Below are positions 17,246 through 25,830 of a stretch of DNA of 41,260 bases, in pieces. The stretch spans positions 1 to 41,260 of the forward strand of contig NZ_WWNB01000025.1 in the NCBI RefSeq assembly GCF_012062845.1. The letters run 5' to 3'. Position 1 is the first letter of the stretch, and each line of letters opens with the position of its first letter. Both the position numbers and the translations under genes were made by a program. Origin of the DNA: Halomonas salinarum (GTDB lineage Bacteria > Pseudomonadota > Gammaproteobacteria > Pseudomonadales > Halomonadaceae). The notes under the pieces are model-generated. The model ran no database searches and had not been told where the DNA came from. It saw only the letters and a list, made by a program, of their open reading frames with translations.

Positions 17246-18687
17246 TGCAACGCATGACACGCGCATGGTGCTGCCTTGTCCCTCTGGGGCTGGCAATGGC
17301 CGCGACCTCCCCGCTTTACGGTCAAAACGATGTTCCCGCTGCCGGTCAGGCAATGGCAGAGTATGAAGCCCTCGATACCACCGCTAATGAGCAGGTTCGC
17401 CTGCCTTCCCTGCCGGCGCTCTTTGCTCGCGCACTAGACCACGACGCTGAGCTAAGGCGCCAACGCTATGAGCTAGAGGCTACCCGAGAAGAGCGCCCTA
17501 TGGCGCGCGCTCAGCTATTGCCGCAAATTAGTGCTAGCAGTGGGTACCTGCGGCAAGACTCGACCAATGTGCAAACCGACCCCGGTGGTTTTGGCCTTGA
17601 TCAGCCCGCTCAGCGTCCCGGTGAATTCGATGAGCAGTACTGGCAACTCGAGCTGCAACAGACGCTTTTCAGCCTGGAGCGCTGGCGTGAGTTAAATGTA
17701 GCCGATGCGCAAATCAGCGCTGCAGAAGCTCAGCTTGCCGTGGCCGAACGCGACTTGGCCTTAAGTGTTTCCGAAGCCTACGTGCAAGCCTATTTAGCTT
17801 CGCAGCGCTTGGGGCTTTTGACCTCCCAGGAAGCATCTCTGGTGCTGCAGGTTCGCCAGGCAAGCCGAGCGTTTGACCTGGGTGTAGGTGACCGGGTTGA
17901 CCTGCTCGAAGCGCAGTCGCGCTCTGACCAAGCGATGGCTGATGCAGTGGAGGCTGAAAACGATTTGGATAATTCGCTTAGTGAACTGGAACGTCTGACC
18001 GGCATGCGGCCGGATATGGGCGGTCTGTCAGTGGGGGAGCTGACCGATGTGGCGCTTCAGCGCGAATGGGGTAAACCGGAGGATTGGCTGGCGCGCACGG
18101 GGGGGAATGTAGACGTGCTGCGAGCTAGTAAAGAACAGAGCGCCACCGAAGCTGATACCAGTACCCGTCGTGCAGGCTACTACCCTGAGCTTAACCTCAA
18201 CCTCAATTACTCTGATCGCGAAAGTGACGATCGGTTGCGCACCAGTGAAGACTACACCGCGACTGTGAAACTGAGTATGCCGATCTATCGCGGCGGCTAC
18301 ACCACCGCGAGCGTTAGGCAAGGTGAAAAGCGTATCGAAGCGGGTGAAGCTGCGGTAGACAACGAGCAGAACCTCGCCGTGCAAGAAGTGCGCACAAGAC
18401 TTCGCTCGCTCAACGGGGGTGTACGTCGTTTAGACGCGTTGGAGCAAGCCATTGAATCTGGCCGGCTTTTTCTTGAGGCTGCTGAACGCGGTGAGCAGCT
18501 TGGGCTGCGCGACCTCGTCGATGTGCTCGATGCCCGGGCTAGCCTTCATGATCAGCGCATCAACTATATCGATACGCTGGGGGAGTATGCGTTAGACCGC
18601 CTGGCGTTGCAGGCCGCGGTGGGTGGCCTGGAAAGTGAAGACCTTGCCCGAATAATGCAGCTACTAGCATCCATGACGGCAAAGTAA
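17245..18687 (+). CDS. TolC-family outer-membrane channel of the type I system
   Basis: 480 aa with an N-terminal signal peptide (MTRAWCCLVPLGLAMAATS, cleavage near YGQ). Two outer-membrane-factor repeats are visible, each with long alpha-helical hairpins and short beta segments (LPQISASSGYLRQ; YYPELNLNLNYSDRE). DLVDVLDARASLHDQRINYI near the C-terminus is typical of TolC/PrtF proteins. It shares one nucleotide with the preceding gene. With the two upstream genes it completes a type I exporter. The gene ends convergently against a Crp/Fnr gene, 12 nt apart. Confidence 0.9.
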   Translation: MQRMTRAWCCLVPLGLAMAATSPLYGQNDVPAAGQAMAEYEALDTTANEQVRLPSLPALFARALDHDAELRRQRYELEATREERPMARAQLLPQISASSGYLRQDSTNVQTDPGGFGLDQPAQRPGEFDEQYWQLELQQTLFSLERWRELNVADAQISAAEAQLAVAERDLALSVSEAYVQAYLASQRLGLLTSQEASLVLQVRQASRAFDLGVGDRVDLLEAQSRSDQAMADAVEAENDLDNSLSELERLTGMRPDMGGLSVGELTDVALQREWGKPEDWLARTGGNVDVLRASKEQSATEADTSTRRAGYYPELNLNLNYSDRESDDRLRTSEDYTATVKLSMPIYRGGYTTASVRQGEKRIEAGEAAVDNEQNLAVQEVRTRLRSLNGGVRRLDALEQAIESGRLFLEAAERGEQLGLRDLVDVLDARASLHDQRINYIDTLGEYALDRLALQAAVGGLESEDLARIMQLLASMTAK

Positions 18688-18699
18688 CAGTGCATGGCG

Positions 18700-19413
18700 T
18701 TACCAGGCTGGCAACATGTCGCTGTACAGTAAACGATCTTTGGTATAGCACGCGCAGGACGCCTCGATCAGGCCCTCCCGGTCAAGCACTCTGATTTCGC
18801 CACGGTGATAACGAATTAAGCCGCGCGCCTGTAGGGCCGTCGCTGCCAGCGTGATCCCCGCGCGCCTGACGCCAAGCATCATGGCCAGAAATTCATGGGT
18901 CAGCTGCAAGTGTTGAGTACCCGCGCGATCCTGGGTCATGAGGAGCCAGCGGGCAAGACGTGGCTCAATCTTGTGGAAATGGTTGCAGGCGGCGGTTCTT
19001 GCCAGCTGACTCATCACCACATAGAGATATCGCTGCAGTCGATGATGCAAGACGGGGCTTTCTCGTAATAGCCGTTGAAAGCTGTCTGCATTGATGCGTA
19101 GGGCTGCCCCCGCGCCTTGAACCAAGGCGAGCAGCGGTTCTTGTTCGATGCCAAGTACAAGGGATATACCGAACATGCCTTCTCGGCCTGCCATCGCGAC
19201 TTCCAGGTGGTTATCACCGTCGATAACAGCGATAAGTGAAATGAAGCTGTCTATCGGAAAATAGACGTGGGTGATGGCATCGCCGGGCTGGAGCAGCACG
19301 TTGCCGAAGGTAAGTTCCACTGGTTCACAGGCCGCCAAAAAAGCGTCCCGTTCGGTGTCGGGTAGTGCAGTGAGGAGTTTATTGGTATTGATATCTGGCG
19401 AAATATCCGACAT
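18700..19413 (-). CDS. Crp/Fnr-family transcriptional regulator A
   Basis: 237 aa from ATG 19413, served by GGAG 6 nt upstream; the longer frame to 19506 lacks a site. A cyclic-nucleotide-binding-type beta-roll (about 10-125) contains VYFPIDSFISLIAV and VAMAGREGMFGISLVLG. A C-terminal winged helix (about 150-225) contains THEFLAMMLGVRRAGITLAA and a wing with GLIRYHRGEIRVLDREGL. No Cys cluster as in Fnr is present, and the cAMP-contact residues of Crp are not conserved, so the ligand is unknown. It is clearly related to the neighbouring regulator at 19607. A perfect dyad lies upstream of its start. Confidence 0.88.
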   Translation of the reverse strand: MSDISPDINTNKLLTALPDTERDAFLAACEPVELTFGNVLLQPGDAITHVYFPIDSFISLIAVIDGDNHLEVAMAGREGMFGISLVLGIEQEPLLALVQGAGAALRINADSFQRLLRESPVLHHRLQRYLYVVMSQLARTAACNHFHKIEPRLARWLLMTQDRAGTQHLQLTHEFLAMMLGVRRAGITLAATALQARGLIRYHRGEIRVLDREGLIEASCACYTKDRLLYSDMLPAW

Positions 19414-19479
19414 GTGCTTCTCCGTTTGAACGAACCTGGCAAACGGCATGATGAAGGTCTGTCTCATTTCGATGTCGAC

Positions 19480-19519
19480 TGCAGATAGGCCATCAGTAAT
19501 CTTCAAGGGCCTATCTGCA
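19480..19519 (-). promoter_or_regulatory. Perfect 12-bp dyad upstream of regulator A
   Basis: TGCAGATAGGCC (19480-19491) and GGCCTATCTGCA (19508-19519) are exact inverted repeats separated by 16 nt, 67 to 106 nt upstream of the chosen ATG. Such dyads are typical of operators or of a leader hairpin. The ATAGGCC core also occurs as an inverted pair at 7050-7086. Confidence 0.45.
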
Positions 19520-19606
19520 TACTATCACTGGATAAATTAGGCGTCGGCACGCTAGCGTACACAACTCGGCAATCAAGGTTTTAATAGGTCGGTGGTCTCC
19601 GGTCAC

Positions 19607-20326
19607 TCACATGACGTGATTGTGGTTGAGTAGGCGGTCGTATTCTTCCTTGACCACCGAATAGCACTCACAGACACGCTCCTCTAATCCGGGCCGGTCA
19701 AGCACATTGATACGACCTCGGTGGTAGGAGATCAGCCCAGCCCTTTGCAGCTTACCCGCCGACTCTGTGACCCCTTCGCGGCGGACCCCCAGCATGTTGG
19801 CAATCAACTCCTGGGTCATGATCAGTTCATTGCTCGGCAAACGGTCAATGCTGAGCAGCAACCAGCGGCATAGCTGCTGGTCGAGGTTGTGATGGCGATT
19901 GCATACCGCCGTCTGTGCCATCTGCGTCAGCAGGGCTTGGGTGTAACGCAGTAGCAAACGCTGCATGGGCCCGGCGCGGTAGAACTCGTCTTTGATCATA
20001 CCCCCTTTGAGACGTAATGCCTGCCCGGCACTTTGTACGATGGCTCGGCTGGGTGTCGTCTCGCCACCCATGAACAGCGAGATCCCTACCACGCCTTCAT
20101 AGCCCACCACCGCAATTTCTGTTGAGGCGCCATCCTCCATCACGCACAACAGCGAGATGATGGAGTCAAGCGGAAAGTAGACATGGTTCATGTGCTGTCC
20201 GGATTCACACAGCGACTGGCCTAGTGTCAGTGTCACCCTCTCAAAATGAGGCCAAAGACGATTCAGTTCTTCTTCAGGCAGTAAGCCAAGCAAAGCATTT
20301 TGCTGGAAACTACAAGACCCTGGCAT
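19607..20326 (-). CDS. Crp/Fnr-family transcriptional regulator B
   Basis: 239 aa from ATG 20326, preceded by AGGAGGG; the in-frame ATG at 20344 overlaps that site. Same architecture as regulator A: beta-roll with VYFPLDSIISLLCV and VGYEGVVGISLFMGG, then a helix-turn-helix with TQELIANMLGVRREGVTESA and a wing GLISYHRGRINVLDRPGLEE. The shared pattern marks the two as tandem paralogs. Both are encoded on the minus strand between the two c-di-GMP genes but are separated by 193 nt, so each probably has its own promoter. No redox Cys set or Crp-type cAMP pocket can be recognised. Targets unknown. Confidence 0.88.
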   Translation of the reverse strand: MPGSCSFQQNALLGLLPEEELNRLWPHFERVTLTLGQSLCESGQHMNHVYFPLDSIISLLCVMEDGASTEIAVVGYEGVVGISLFMGGETTPSRAIVQSAGQALRLKGGMIKDEFYRAGPMQRLLLRYTQALLTQMAQTAVCNRHHNLDQQLCRWLLLSIDRLPSNELIMTQELIANMLGVRREGVTESAGKLQRAGLISYHRGRINVLDRPGLEERVCECYSVVKEEYDRLLNHNHVM

Positions 20327-20455
20327 TGATATCCCTCCTCTCAATAGTGTTAGCGTAACCTGAATAAAATCAGTGGGTTAAAGCATGCCTTTTTCCGAAT
20401 TATATAGGGGGCCAAAAGACAATCTCTGTACGTTACCGCACATAAGTTTAGCTGA

Positions 20456-20818
20456 TTACGCGTAGGAGTTAGCCAACTTCTGGAAGCGGTACGGCATCGT
20501 CGGCGTTCTCGCCGCCACTGTGAGAAAGCGTAAGATCATGCCTTTGAGGTCATAGCGCCGATTGAACCGGTACTCGAACTCGGCCAGGTAGCGTGGGGCA
20601 TGCTGCCCGCGGATGGCATGGTAAGTTCCGGAGATAGCGTTCTTGACGTTGCCCAGCAGGGTGTTGACCCAGTTGAACGCGGGGTTCTCCACTCTGGTAC
20701 GCCCACCCCCGGTGATGTGGCAGTCATGGACGTAGCGAGGTGTGTCGAAGGCTCGGAAACACCCCAGGCCATCACTGATGATCTGGCTCCTGAGCGTTGT
20801 CAATGGCCTGTTGGGCAT
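20456..20818 (-). pseudogene. IS1595-like transposase, C-terminal fragment
   Basis: 120 aa of open frame. The blocks FNWVNTLLGNVKNAISGTYH and RYLAEFEYRFNRRYDLKGM match the C-terminal part of ISXO2/IS1595-type transposases (W-NT-L-N-K, TYH, RYLAEFxYRFNRR). The N-terminal zinc-ribbon and the first catalytic residues are absent upstream, so this is a truncated, inactive copy. Confidence 0.75.
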
Positions 20819-21278
20819 AGCGACTATTTACGAATGCGCAGTGCCTTGCTTCGTAGAAAAAATGGGAAGGCTTCGGAGAGATTTCAGCGCCATGTCTGTC
20901 AGCGCACAGTCAGATGCTGACGTGGCGTCTATTGTCACTATTCGTGAGGCGACGGATATGCCTAAACAGGGATGTTGCACTATGCGCTGCTGGGAACGCA
21001 GCGTCTCTTTCAAACGTCACTGCCGCAAGCATCGTGGCAGTCCAGCATCGAAAAATCCCCATGTGTTCGATTACGCACAGAAGCAGGATCTAGCGCTCCT
21101 CTAAAGTAAAGTCGAATTAGCAACGGTGATTTCTCCACAGTGAACCACACGTTCAACAACAGCCGTTGGCGCAGAGAGGCTGCTGTTTCAAAACGGGGAG
21201 GGAAGCCCATGGGAAGAGAAGCGATCTTGCAAGCGGGAAAACGGCAAGCCGTGGCTGATGAGCGAGGAGGTCGAGATA
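20819..21278. other. Intergenic leader of the second GGDEF-EAL gene
   Basis: About 460 nt without a recognisable gene; it contains IS debris on the left. GAGGAGG at 21264-21270 is the ribosome-binding site of the next gene. I compared the leader (AAAACGGCAAGCCGTGG near 21238) with GEMM riboswitches and found no match. Confidence 0.35.
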
Positions 21279-23084
21279 ATGCGGCGCGCTAACTGCCAGA
21301 TCAGTCAGAGTCAAGCATTCGATAATTCCGCGGATAAGGAACAGCTCGATACGCGTCTGCGAGATACCGAAGCGGCCTTGCAAGCTGCGACAGAATGGGC
21401 GCAGGTAACCTTGAATTCCATTGGTGACGCCGTGGTCACGACGGATCTGGCGTGCCGGATCACCTACCTTAACCGGGTGGCTGAAACATTAACCGGCTGG
21501 TTGAGTGCGGATGCGCTTGGCAAACCGTTGGCTCAGGTTCTGAAGCTCATCGATGGCGAGACCCGTGAGACAGCGGCCAATCCTGGGCAGCGCGCCATGG
21601 ATGAGAACCGTACCGTGGGCCTCGCCATGGGTTGCATACTGATTCGCAAGGATGGCAGCCAATTGCAGATCGAAGATTCCGCCGCCCCTATTCATGACAG
21701 GGATGGCCGTCACCAAGGCGCGGTGATCGTGTTCCACGATGCCTGCCACTCGCTCATTCATTCGTCCAGGCTGGCGTATCAGGCCCAGCATGATGTCCTC
21801 ACCGAGCTACCCAATCGGATTCTGCTCTCGGAGCGGCTATCCCGTGCCATTGGGCTGGCAAAACGGCACCGGCTACAGGTCGCGCTACTTTATCTGGATC
21901 TCGACGATTTTAAGACCATCAATGATTCTCTTGGTCATGCGGTTGGCGATTTGCTTTTACGCTCGGTAGCGGATCGTCTCAACGAATGTGTGCGCAACAC
22001 CGATACGGTATGTCGCCAGGGGGGAGATGAGTTCGTGGTGCTGCTGAGTGAAGTTGAAAAGCCGGAGGATGCCACACGAGTGGCCGAGAAAATCCTCACT
22101 GCGTTAGCTGAGCCATATCATATTTACCCGCATGAACTGCATATTACCGCCAGTATCGGGGTCAGCCTCTATCCTGATCACGGTAAAGACGAACCTACCT
22201 TGCTGAATAATGCGGATATGGCGATGTATCACGCCAAGCAAGGTGGCCACAACAGGTACCGGCTATTCAGTGGTGAGATGGACGCCATCAAGATGCACAA
22301 TAATATCCTGGCCTCTCAGCTGCACCTGGCGCTTAAAGCCGACACCTTGTTTCTGGATTTCCAGCCGAGGGTGGATATTGCCACCGGTGCTATGGTGAGC
22401 GCAGAAGCACTGGTTCGTTGGCACAATCCGACGCAAGGGCTTATGCAGCCATCGGCCTTCCTGCCCGTTGCGGAAGCCCGTGGGCTCATGGTCCCGATTG
22501 GTTATTGGGTGCTGGGCGAGACCTGCCGCCGGTTACAGGCTTGGCGCAGCGAAGGCGGCGACATCGTGCCCATCTCGGTAAACATGTCGGTGATGCAGCT
22601 TCGAGACAAGACCTTGCCCGTCCGTGTGGCGGAGATACTGGGAAGAACCGGGCTAGATGCGCGGTTTCTGGAACTGGAAGTGTCTGAAAGCAGCCTCATG
22701 CACCTTCAAACCGATGACGCCATCATGACACTGGCCGAACTGAGTCATATGGGGATACGCATTGCCATTGATGACTTCGGTGAAGGGAGTGCCAGCCTGA
22801 AGCAGCTGCAGTGTTTCCCCATCGACACGGTCAATCTCGCGCCTTGTTTTGTGTATGACATGCCCGAAAACCGTGGAAATGCGCTGTTCAACAAATCCCT
22901 TATCAATTTTGTCCAGAATTTATCCTTGCGCGTCAACGCCAAGGGCGTCGAAACGCTTGCCCAGCTGGACCATCTGGAATTGCAAGGCTGCGAGGGCGCT
23001 CAGGGATTCTTGTTCAGCAAGCCGCTGTCGGCCAGCGATTTCCGTGCGTTACTCGGTTCCGATCGGTTGCTCGCCCGTGCCTAA
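21279..23084 (+). CDS. PAS-GGDEF-EAL protein, probable diguanylate cyclase with dead EAL domain
   Basis: 601 aa from ATG 21279 (GAGGAGG 8 nt upstream; ATG 21258 overlaps no site). A PAS domain lies at about 35-160. The GGDEF domain has an intact GGDEF (248-252) and a product-inhibition I-site RNTD (239-242) exactly five residues before it. The EAL domain keeps EAL (376-378), Asn435, Glu470 and Asp498-Asp499. It has lost the catalytic Lys (VNLAP instead of VKIDR, Asn519 and Ala521) and has Lys555 for the first Glu in AEGVE (AKGVE). It should therefore make c-di-GMP and not degrade it; the EAL domain may be regulatory. No membrane segment. pgi follows 117 nt downstream on the same strand. Confidence 0.9.
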   Translation: MRRANCQISQSQAFDNSADKEQLDTRLRDTEAALQAATEWAQVTLNSIGDAVVTTDLACRITYLNRVAETLTGWLSADALGKPLAQVLKLIDGETRETAANPGQRAMDENRTVGLAMGCILIRKDGSQLQIEDSAAPIHDRDGRHQGAVIVFHDACHSLIHSSRLAYQAQHDVLTELPNRILLSERLSRAIGLAKRHRLQVALLYLDLDDFKTINDSLGHAVGDLLLRSVADRLNECVRNTDTVCRQGGDEFVVLLSEVEKPEDATRVAEKILTALAEPYHIYPHELHITASIGVSLYPDHGKDEPTLLNNADMAMYHAKQGGHNRYRLFSGEMDAIKMHNNILASQLHLALKADTLFLDFQPRVDIATGAMVSAEALVRWHNPTQGLMQPSAFLPVAEARGLMVPIGYWVLGETCRRLQAWRSEGGDIVPISVNMSVMQLRDKTLPVRVAEILGRTGLDARFLELEVSESSLMHLQTDDAIMTLAELSHMGIRIAIDDFGEGSASLKQLQCFPIDTVNLAPCFVYDMPENRGNALFNKSLINFVQNLSLRVNAKGVETLAQLDHLELQGCEGAQGFLFSKPLSASDFRALLGSDRLLARA

Positions 23085-23201
23085 AAACGGGTCTTTATAA
23101 ATCTGGCGTATTCAGTGCCACAGTCAATGCCGGCCGATAACCCTGGATTCGGGTTTGAATGTTGCGCGGGAAATATATCCAATGTTTTCAAGGACGAACC
23201 A

Positions 23202-24920
23202 ATGAGCTCATCAGTTTCCGTATTCGATACTCGCATTGATACCCCATTGATTGCGTTACATGCCCATGCTGAAAGCATGAAACCGCAGCCGCTGAGCGAT
23301 TTGCTGGTGAATGACTCCGCCCCTGGTCTTGCTAGCCGCAGAGCCAATGCCCTGGCATTCACTTTCGGGCATCTGCATATCGACTTCAGCAAGCAGCGCC
23401 TGACGACCCAAACTATGGCATTGCTGACGGAGTGGGCTGAAAGCTGCGGACTGGCGGCCAAGCGCGAGGCATTATTTGCGGGGGAAAAAATCAATACGTC
23501 TGAAAAACGTGCTGCGTTGCATATGGCAGCCAGGTGGCCAGCAACTGAAACGCCGCCGGCGGGGATGGAGGAGGCCGTCGCGTTTTGTCATCAACAGCGA
23601 GAACGAATGGTAGGAATGGTCAATCGTGTGCACGCTGGCCAGTGGTATGGTACGACCGGGCAGACCATTACGGATGTCGTGCACATTGGCGTTGGGGGTT
23701 CTGACCTGGGGCCGAAAATGGTCAGTGAGGCATTGGCAGACCGGCCCAGTACCCAAAAAGTGGCGGTGCATTATGTGTCGACCATGGATGGCTCGCAGCT
23801 AGTGCCATTGATGGAGCGCTTGAATCCCGCCACTACCTTGCTGGTGCTGGCGTCTAAATCGTTCACCACAGCAGATACTCAGTTCAACGCCCGAACCGCG
23901 CTTGCCTGGTTAAGCCATGCGCTGGAGGTCGATGAAGCGAAAGTATGCCACCGGCAGCTGATTGGTGTTTCAACCAGGCCGGAAAAAATGACGGCGTTTG
24001 GTATTCCTGAAAGCCACCAATTGGTATTCGGGGAGTGGATTGGCGGGCGTTTTTCGCTCTGGTCGCCGATAGGTATCAGTCTGGCGATGCAGTTGGGTAT
24101 GGACGTGTTTGATGCGCTGCTGGCGGGTGCCCATGCCATGGATAAGCATTTTATGAAAGCGCCCATCGAGGAGAACCTGCCTGCCTTGATGGCACTGGTA
24201 GGCGCTTGGAATTGCCAGTTCTTGAATATCCCAACGCATGCTGTTTTGCCCTACGATGGCCGGCTCAAAAGTCTACCGGCGTACCTTCAGCAGTTGGAAA
24301 TGGAATCCAATGGCAAAAGCGTGGGGCTGGACGGTGGGCCGGTTCATCATACGACCTGTCCTATTCTGTGGGGCGATGTGGGTCCCAATGGTCAGCACGC
24401 GTTCTACCAGCTGCTTCATCAAGGCAAGCACACGGTAAGTGCGGATTTTGTTGCGGTGGCCGAGCGCCACGTTTCAACGAATGAAGACGTTAGTCATCGT
24501 CTGGAAGCCCAGGAACAGTTGACGATGGCGCACTGCCTTGCCCAGTCACAGCTTTTGGCGTTGGGAGATGATGCCATTCCGATGGCGCTGCGTGGCTTGA
24601 TGGCCCAAGGGTACCGAGGCAACCAGCCAAACTCGGTATTGCTGTTGAAGTCGCTGGATGCCGGGACCTTGGGTGCGCTGATAGCGCTTTACGAACATAA
24701 GGTATTTGTGCAATCGGTGTTGTGGCATCTGAACCCTTTTGATCAGCCGGGTGTAGAGTTGGGCAAATGTCTGGCGACCAGCTTATATCAGACATTGGCC
24801 GGTGAGCCGCTAGCACAACAGAACGTGGACGACTGCGGCACGGCTCAGCTTCTGCGCAAAGTGAACGCATGGCGTAATCAATCAGATGAAAAAGGCGCGA
24901 TGCATGTCTCAGGTTCGTAA
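23202..24920 (+). CDS. pgi: Glucose-6-phosphate isomerase
   Basis: 572 aa, the usual length. Interconverts fructose-6-phosphate and glucose-6-phosphate. Diagnostic blocks are HIGVGGSDLGPKM, STMDGSQ, ASKSFTTADT, GGRFSLWSPIG, the catalytic Glu in ESNGKS, His in GQHAFYQLLHQG, and Lys in VELGK near the C-terminus. The start is ATG 23202 behind AAGGAC; the open frame from 23115 adds an extension not typical of the family. It overlaps galU by 17 nt, so the two are an operon. Here it would draw fructose-6-phosphate from gluconeogenesis toward UDP-sugars. Phosphoglucomutase, needed between the two enzymes, is not in the window. Confidence 0.95.
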   Translation: MSSSVSVFDTRIDTPLIALHAHAESMKPQPLSDLLVNDSAPGLASRRANALAFTFGHLHIDFSKQRLTTQTMALLTEWAESCGLAAKREALFAGEKINTSEKRAALHMAARWPATETPPAGMEEAVAFCHQQRERMVGMVNRVHAGQWYGTTGQTITDVVHIGVGGSDLGPKMVSEALADRPSTQKVAVHYVSTMDGSQLVPLMERLNPATTLLVLASKSFTTADTQFNARTALAWLSHALEVDEAKVCHRQLIGVSTRPEKMTAFGIPESHQLVFGEWIGGRFSLWSPIGISLAMQLGMDVFDALLAGAHAMDKHFMKAPIEENLPALMALVGAWNCQFLNIPTHAVLPYDGRLKSLPAYLQQLEMESNGKSVGLDGGPVHHTTCPILWGDVGPNGQHAFYQLLHQGKHTVSADFVAVAERHVSTNEDVSHRLEAQEQLTMAHCLAQSQLLALGDDAIPMALRGLMAQGYRGNQPNSVLLLKSLDAGTLGALIALYEHKVFVQSVLWHLNPFDQPGVELGKCLATSLYQTLAGEPLAQQNVDDCGTAQLLRKVNAWRNQSDEKGAMHVSGS

Positions 24921-25758
24921 GGCGATTATTCCGGTTGCCGGCTTCGGTACACGACTTTTGCCTATCAGCAAAGCGATCCCCAAGGAGATGGTGCCCGTTG
25001 TGGACCGTCCATTGATTCAGCATGTGGTAGAGGAGGCGCTGGCGGCAGGTATCAATGAGATTATTCTGGTGACTCGGGCAGGTAAGTCGGCGATTGAAGA
25101 CCATTTTGACGCGCATTTCGAACTCGAGCATTCATTGGCGAGCAAGGGAAAGGATGCCCTGTTGGAAACGCTATTTGCCATTTGCCCGAAGCATTTAAAA
25201 GTCACCAGCGTTCGCCAGTCCAGTGCGACAGGCCTGGGACATGCGATTTACTGCGCGGCTCACCTGTTGGATGAAGATGAGCCCTTTGCAGTGATCCTGC
25301 CGGATGTGTTGGTTAAGTCTCAGGTTGGGAGTGATAAAAGCGACCTAGGGAGTATGGTTGAGCGTTGGAGCGCCAAGGGGGAAGCCCAGATTATGGTGGA
25401 GGCCGTACCGAGAGCTGAGGTTCAGCGCTATGGTATCGTTGATTGCGATGAACCCGCTGCTGGTGAGAGCGCCGACATGCGGGGCGTGGTCGAAAAGCCG
25501 AGCCCCGAAGAAGCGCCTTCATGCCTGTCTGTCATTGGTCGCTACGTGCTGCCGCACCGCATCATGGCGCTATTGAGTGACCAACCACCGGGAGCAGGAA
25601 ACGAGGTTCAGTTGACGGATGCGATTGATCGGTTAATGCAGGAAGGCAACACCGTACAGGCATTTCGTATGCTCGGGCGCACCTTTGACTGCGGCCACAT
25701 TGAAGGCTGGTTGCAGGCCAATACCACCTTGGCACGGGAAGCAGGGTATGAGGTGTGA
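24904..25758 (+). CDS. galU: UTP-glucose-1-phosphate uridylyltransferase
   Basis: 284 aa, typical of bacterial GalU. Makes UDP-glucose from UTP and glucose-1-phosphate. Conserved blocks: IPVAGFGTRLLPISKAIPKE with the nucleotide loop and catalytic Lys, VVDRPLIQHVVEEA, SSATGLGHAIYCA, VILPDVLV with the metal-binding Asp, VVEKPSPEEAP, EVQLTDAI and FDCGHIEGW. ATG 24904 is chosen for the canonical N-terminus MSQVRKAIIPVAG; ATG 24886 is possible. It overlaps pgi. Together with the ugd gene at 37587 it supplies UDP-glucuronate, which suggests dedication to the exopolysaccharide locus. Confidence 0.95.
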   Translation: MSQVRKAIIPVAGFGTRLLPISKAIPKEMVPVVDRPLIQHVVEEALAAGINEIILVTRAGKSAIEDHFDAHFELEHSLASKGKDALLETLFAICPKHLKVTSVRQSSATGLGHAIYCAAHLLDEDEPFAVILPDVLVKSQVGSDKSDLGSMVERWSAKGEAQIMVEAVPRAEVQRYGIVDCDEPAAGESADMRGVVEKPSPEEAPSCLSVIGRYVLPHRIMALLSDQPPGAGNEVQLTDAIDRLMQEGNTVQAFRMLGRTFDCGHIEGWLQANTTLAREAGYEV

Positions 25759-25768
25759 GGCACGAGAA

Positions 25769-25790
25769 GGGGATACCGTAACGGTACCCC
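25769..25790. terminator. Bidirectional hairpin between galU and the RTX gene
   Basis: GGGG-A-TACCG (25769-25778), loop TAA, CGGTA-CCCC (25782-25790). A nine-bp stem with one bulged A sits in the 72-nt gap between converging genes. No clear T-run follows on either strand, so termination strength is uncertain. Confidence 0.5.
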
Positions 25791-25830
25791 CAGTTCACGT
25801 GATGCTATAGTGGGATGACAAGCCGCATCA

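Noticed and set aside
21200..21278. Possible second c-di-GMP riboswitch ahead of the DGC gene
   Set aside because: Contains GGCAAGCC and AAAAC stretches but lacks the GAAA tetraloop hairpin and CGCAAAG segment in order.
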